Assembly: GCA_947371715.1 (NCBI GenBank)
Contig: CANBQQ010000121.1
Span: 1-8,360, forward strand
DNA from: Flavipsychrobacter stenotrophus
Lineage (GTDB): Bacteria > Bacteroidota > Bacteroidia > Chitinophagales > Chitinophagaceae
Direction: 5' to 3'
DNA length: 8,360 nucleotides
Of this stretch, positions 5,647 to 8,360 are shown piece by piece. Numbering within the stretch: position 1 is the stretch's first letter; each line of letters opens with the position of its first letter. The position numbers and the translations under genes are program-made. The notes under the pieces were generated by a model that saw only the letters and a list, made by a program, of their open reading frames with translations, did no database searches and was not told the origin of the DNA.

Positions 5647-5964
5647 TGTAAGCTCATATAAGCCACACTCTCGTACCCACAACAGCAATCCACCAGACAC
5701 ACAGAATAATCGGGCACAATCGGGCATGGACATTTTTCATAATAAACTAACAATCAACCATATAACACATTTCTACACCCGATTTGAATTTCATTTCCCA
5801 TCGGGCATCCACCCAAAAAAACATGAAATACTAAAGAACGCCCCCCAACAAAAAATATTTCAAACATTCTGTAACCTGTTTCCTCAACACGTAGTCTTAG
5901 ATGGTAACAATGTTTGCAAGCTTTTAATCAACAACATTTATAAATCATTTAAAAACTAATAATT
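5647..5964. other. AT-rich leader region upstream of the DUF6249-like gene
   Basis: This stretch holds no convincing gene. An open frame of 105 codons from a TTG at 5642 is Asn/His/Lys-rich, begins inside the repeat and shows no domain, so it is not called. AATCGGGCA occurs at 5708-5716 and 5718-5726, ATCGGGCA at 5800-5807, and inverted CCCGAT at 5778-5783, which can pair with 5800-5805. The ECF-like promoter at 5867-5899 is the main functional signal. Confidence 0.5.
5867..5899 (+). promoter_or_regulatory. ECF-type promoter of the DUF6249-like gene
   Basis: TTCTGTAACCT at 5867-5877, a 16-base spacer, and GTCTTA at 5894-5899 reproduce the promoter of the sigma operon (4489-4457, minus strand): 17 fixed bases with identical spacing but unrelated spacer sequence. 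The -10 part is AGTC here instead of CGTC. A start point near 5904-5907 would leave a leader of about 60 bases before the ATG at 5965. The inference is control by the ECF sigma factor encoded at 3869-4447. Confidence 0.65.
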
Positions 5965-6393
5965 ATGGGATCAGAGATGTTAATTGCGCCGGTATTCTTT
6001 CTGTCATTTTTTGGAATGATATTCGGTATCGTATACATGAGAAACAAGGAAAATATGGCGATGATAGATAGGGGTATCAATCCACGCACGCCCAAAATAG
6101 CATCCCCACGACCATTCCTCAGTCTAAAATTCGGACTTTTACTTTGCGGGGTCGGACTTGGCCTATTCCTGGCTTTCCTTGTAGATGAATTAATGATGAA
6201 ACACAACGTAATGGTTGGTGGTGAGATGGACTACAAGGAATACCCGCAAATATACTTTGCTATGATCGGTCTTTTTGGCGGACTTGGGCTGGTAATATCT
6301 TATCTGATAGAGAAAAGAGACTGGATGGATAAGAAATGGGACGAAAAAGAAACAGATATCAAATACCTGCCATCTGAAAAAACACCTTCTTAA
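5965..6393 (+). CDS. three-TM membrane protein, DUF6249-like
   Basis: This 142-residue protein starts at the ATG at 5965; Met5 at 5977 is a possible alternative. Hydrophobic segments lie at about residues 5-25 (LIAPVFFLSFFGMIFGIVYM), 54-74 (LKFGLLLCGVGLGLFLAFLV) and 96-115. Between TM1 and TM2 is a conserved-looking loop, RNKENMAMIDRGINPRTPK. The C-terminus is charged and hydrophilic (KRDWMDKKWDEKETD). The pattern RNKE-x-MAMI-x-RGI after TM1 resembles the DUF6249 family of Bacteroidetes inner-membrane proteins of unknown function; this family name is from memory. Such genes are, to my recollection, often next to ECF sigma genes, which fits the promoter shared with the sigma operon 1.5 kb away. 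It is monocistronic, ended by a 16-bp hairpin. Confidence 0.75.
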   Translation: MGSEMLIAPVFFLSFFGMIFGIVYMRNKENMAMIDRGINPRTPKIASPRPFLSLKFGLLLCGVGLGLFLAFLVDELMMKHNVMVGGEMDYKEYPQIYFAMIGLFGGLGLVISYLIEKRDWMDKKWDEKETDIKYLPSEKTPS

Positions 6394-6423
6394 GCCAAAC
6401 ATATACACATTTGCAACACCAAA

Positions 6424-6464
6424 AAGCGGCCCAAAACCTTTACAGTAAAGGTTTTGGGCCGTTT
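6424..6464 (+). terminator. strong hairpin terminator after the DUF6249-like gene
   Basis: A perfect 16-bp stem pairs CGGCCCAAAACCTTTA (6427-6442) with its complement at 6446-6461 around the loop CAG. It extends to 19 bp if the flanking AAG/TTT pairs are included. It separates this gene from recA and, being symmetric with A-rich and T-rich flanks, could work in both directions. Confidence 0.85.
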
Positions 6465-6507
6465 CATAAAATGTGGATATCTTCTTGTTCGCAAATAGCC
6501 TGCCTGT

Positions 6508-6527
6508 GGTATTTATACCTAATTTTG
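6508..6527 (+). promoter_or_regulatory. recA: recA promoter -7 box with adjoining palindrome
   Basis: TAATTTTG at 6520-6527 fits the Bacteroidetes -7 consensus TAnnTTTG. Abutting it upstream is the inverted repeat GGTAT-TT-ATACC (6508-6519), which lies where a repressor could block polymerase. No clear -33 TTG is seen at the normal spacing. The start point would be about 6531-6534, 6-9 bases before the first ATG (6540) and nearly 30 before the second (6561). Confidence 0.45.
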
Positions 6528-6539
6528 ACCTAGAAAATA

Positions 6540-7553
6540 ATGAAAGAAAAAAATAGCAATATGGCAGACGATAAACTGAAAGTGCTCAAACTGGCGATGG
6601 ACAAGATCGAAAAGGACTATGGCAAAGGTTCTGTAATGATGTTGGGTGAAAAGGGGCATGATCCGATCGATGTGATCAGCACAGGTTCACTGGGCCTTGA
6701 TGTAGCACTGGGCGTAGGCGGTTTCCCAAGAGGCCGTATCATTGAAATATATGGCCCTGAATCTTCAGGTAAAACAACTGTGGCTATACACACTATAGCA
6801 GAAGCACAGAAAAAAGGTGGCATCTGCGCGATAATCGATGCGGAACACGCATTTGATTCAGGTTATGCCCGCAAGCTGGGTGTAGATGTTGATAGTCTGA
6901 TCATCTCTCAGCCCGACTACGGTGAGCAGGCATTGGAAATTGCAGATCGCCTTATCTCTTCGGGAGCTGTAGACGTGGTAGTTATTGACTCGGTAGCAGC
7001 ATTGGTACCAAAGGGTGAACTGGAAGGTGAAATGGGCGAAAGCAAAATGGGCCTGCAGGCACGTTTGATGAGCCAGGCACTGAGGAAGTTGACAGCAACT
7101 ATTGCCCGCACAGGCTGCTGCTGCATATTCATCAACCAGCTGCGTGAAAAGATAGGTGTCATGTTCGGTAACCCCGAAACAACAACCGGTGGTAATGCAT
7201 TGAAATTCTACGCGTCTGTACGTCTGGATATCCGTCGTATCAGCCAGATCAAAGATGGTGATGTAGCCAGCGGTAACCGCACCCGTGTAAAGGTGGTAAA
7301 GAACAAGGTAGCACCGCCATTCCGCCAGGTAGAGTTCGATATCATCTTCGGTGAAGGTATCAGCAAAGTTGGTGAGATCATAGATATGGGCGTAGAATTG
7401 ACCATATTGGCCAAGAGCGGATCATGGTACAGCTACAACGATAGCAAGATAGGCCAGGGAAGGGATTCGGTAAAGCAGTTCCTGCTCGACAACCCCGAAA
7501 TGATGGCAGAAATAGAAGCAAGAATACGCGAAGCACTACAGGTAGTAGCTTAG
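6540..7553 (+). CDS. recA: recombinase RecA
   Basis: This 337-residue protein (330 if Met8 at 6561 is used) is the DNA strand-exchange ATPase of homologous recombination and coprotease of the SOS response. Visible landmarks are the Walker A GPESSGKT (72-79), the catalytic Glu102 in DAEHAFD, Walker B VVVIDS (146-151), the MAW-type segment SKMGLQARLMSQALRKL (168-184), loop L2 with FGNPETTTGGNALKFYAS (209-226) and the C-terminal KVVKNKVAPPFR (251-262). The protein ends at EALQVVA and lacks the long acidic tail of E. coli RecA. The first seven residues are Lys/Asn-rich. The promoter position and the usual N-terminus of relatives make Met8 (MADDKLKVLK) a serious alternative start. The gene stands alone between two strong terminators. 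Confidence 0.97.
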   Translation: MKEKNSNMADDKLKVLKLAMDKIEKDYGKGSVMMLGEKGHDPIDVISTGSLGLDVALGVGGFPRGRIIEIYGPESSGKTTVAIHTIAEAQKKGGICAIIDAEHAFDSGYARKLGVDVDSLIISQPDYGEQALEIADRLISSGAVDVVVIDSVAALVPKGELEGEMGESKMGLQARLMSQALRKLTATIARTGCCCIFINQLREKIGVMFGNPETTTGGNALKFYASVRLDIRRISQIKDGDVASGNRTRVKVVKNKVAPPFRQVEFDIIFGEGISKVGEIIDMGVELTILAKSGSWYSYNDSKIGQGRDSVKQFLLDNPEMMAEIEARIREALQVVA

Positions 7554-7578
7554 TTTATTGATCATACTTAGTAAGTAC

Positions 7579-7610
7579 GAAGGCTGTTAGCGCATATGCT
7601 GACAGCCTTC
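7579..7610 (+). terminator. hairpin terminator after recA
   Basis: A 13-bp stem pairs GAAGGCTGTTAGC (7579-7591) with GCTGACAGCCTTC (7598-7610), including one G-T pair, around a 6-nt loop. It lies 25 bases after the stop codon and is followed by CTTGTTGTTATT, a moderately T-rich tail. Confidence 0.75.
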
Positions 7611-7621
7611 CTTGTTGTTAT

Positions 7622-7629
7622 TATCTTTG
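7622..7629 (+). promoter_or_regulatory. candidate -7 promoter box upstream of the flavoprotein gene
   Basis: TATCTTTG, followed by C, is an exact TAnnTTTG match just past the recA terminator. No TTG sits at the expected distance upstream. If used, it would give a leader of nearly 290 bases running through the hairpin cluster to the ATG at 7924. Confidence 0.3.
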
Positions 7630-7697
7630 CTGCATTAATTTCAAAAACGGCGATTCTTATACCAGATAGAAAATAAATTCGGCATCATTCCATGTCA

Positions 7698-7891
7698 TTG
7701 CGCCGTTAGGTGCAAAAGGTTTGTGGCCTTAAAGCATATTTCTTATTACAGCGCCCCGTAAGGTCGCAACAATAATTAACTATGCTTGCTTTATATGTTC
7801 AACTGGGATAAGCATATGTTATGACCCCGTAGGTGGTCACCGCTTTGTAGCCACCGAAACCCTACAGACACACGCGAGCCGTAGGTTCGCG
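7698..7891. repeat. cluster of four CCGTAGG-core stem-loops
   Basis: Four short inverted repeats share a CCGT(A)AGG-like centre but have different arms. They are TTGCGCC-GTTA-GGTGCAA (7698-7715), GCG-c-CC-CGTAA-GG-t-CGC (7751-7767), TGACC-CC-GTA-GG-t-GGTCA (7822-7839) and CGCGAGCC-GTA-GGTTCGCG (7873-7891). The first and third are followed by GGTTTGTGG and CGCTTTGTAG, recalling GGTTTGTAG after the GTCCC-GTA-GGGAC hairpin of the tandem repeat at 5088-5646. In the third, GGTGG (7832-7836) can alternatively pair with CCACC (7851-7855). No coding frame is seen in 7554-7923. Confidence 0.7.
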
Positions 7892-7923
7892 GCCTAATTA
7901 ACTAACACAGATTTCAATACTCA

Positions 7924-8360
7924 ATGAAAATAGCCATAATAGGTGCGGGTGCAGCAGGGTGCTTTGCGGCGGCGAATATAACGCCTCGTGAAGGGCTGGA
8001 AGTAACCGTGTTTGAGAAAACCGGCAAGGTGCTGCAGAAAGTAAAAGTATCGGGCGGTGGCAGGTGCAATGTAACGCATGAATGTTTCGACATACCCGAA
8101 CTACTTACCCGCTACCCACGCGGCAAACAACTGTTGCGTAAATCGCTGTACCACTTCACCCCGGCCGATACTATTAAATGGTTTGAAGAACGTGGCGTTC
8201 AGCTGAAGACCGAATCAGACGGCCGTATGTTCCCTATTACAGATAGCTCGCAAACCATCATAGACGCCATATGGCAGGAAATGATGCGCAAGGGCGTACA
8301 AGTGATCTATCATAAATCTGTGAACTCTATAGAGAAAGACAGCGCTCAGTTTGTCATCAC
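7924..8360 (+). CDS. HI0933-family FAD-dependent oxidoreductase, N-terminal part
   Basis: The ATG at 7924 opens a frame that runs to the window end, giving 145 complete codons. The protein begins with the dinucleotide-binding motif IIGAGAAG (residues 5-12), followed by the acidic end of the second strand, VTVFEKTGKVLQKVKVSGGGRCNVTH (27-52). The VSGGGRCN and SDGRMFP (98-104) motifs are characteristic of the HI0933/BaiN-RdsA group of flavoproteins. These bind FAD and are annotated as NAD(P)/FAD-dependent oxidoreductases or 'aminoacetone oxidase'; the physiological substrate is mostly unknown. No Shine-Dalgarno sequence is seen before the ATG. The C-terminal two-thirds lies outside the window. 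Confidence 0.88.
   Translation, partial: MKIAIIGAGAAGCFAAANITPREGLEVTVFEKTGKVLQKVKVSGGGRCNVTHECFDIPELLTRYPRGKQLLRKSLYHFTPADTIKWFEERGVQLKTESDGRMFPITDSSQTIIDAIWQEMMRKGVQVIYHKSVNSIEKDSAQFVI

Noticed and set aside
5642..5959. Open frame of 105 codons on the plus strand before the DUF6249-like gene
   Set aside because: It starts with TTG inside the truncated tandem repeat, is His/Asn/Lys-rich without any motif, and overlaps the proposed ECF promoter.

Overview
The window reads as chromosomal DNA of a Bacteroidota bacterium, most likely near the Chitinophagaceae. The evidence is a RecA of the Bacteroidetes type, an arginase and a DUF6249-like membrane protein typical of that phylum, start codons almost without Shine-Dalgarno sequences, and several matches to the Bacteroidetes -7 promoter box (TAnnTTTG). 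This placement rests on protein character and was not tested by a search.

Layout from left to right: (1) 1-945, the 3' end of an Omp85/BamA-type outer-membrane barrel gene. (2) 946-1225, a spacer with a hairpin and half of a dispersed palindromic repeat. (3) 1226-1648 (-), a small secreted or lipoprotein-like hypothetical, divergent from (4) 1732-2679 (+), an arginase-family ureohydrolase followed by a strong hairpin terminator. (5) 4447-2862 (-), a compact three-gene operon: ECF sigma factor, two-TM putative anti-sigma protein, DinB-fold protein. (6) 4448-5964, a gene-free island of about 1.5 kb packed with repeats: a 122-bp inverted-repeat element, a cluster of GTGGCAG boxes, and 2.35 tandem copies of a 236-239 bp hairpin-rich unit. 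(7) 5965-6393 (+), a three-TM DUF6249-like protein with a very strong terminator. (8) 6540-7553 (+), recA with its terminator. (9) 7554-7923, a second hairpin-rich spacer. (10) 7924-8360 (+), the 5' end of an HI0933-family flavoprotein.

The most informative observation is regulatory. The region upstream of the ECF sigma gene (- strand) and the region upstream of the DUF6249-like gene (+ strand) carry the same bipartite sequence, TTCTGTAACCT-N16-GTCTTA, with identical spacing. It resembles known ECF promoters (TGWAAC-N16/17-CGTC). The likely reading is that the sigma factor drives its own operon and the divergent membrane-protein gene, and that the repeat island now lies between the two arms of this small regulon.

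The second theme is a family of short stem-loops with a near-constant core (CCGTAGG and close variants) whose flanking arms differ but stay complementary. They occur in both repeat-rich spacers, several times followed by a GGTTTGTAG-like tail. No CRISPR array, tRNA, rRNA or transposase gene is visible.
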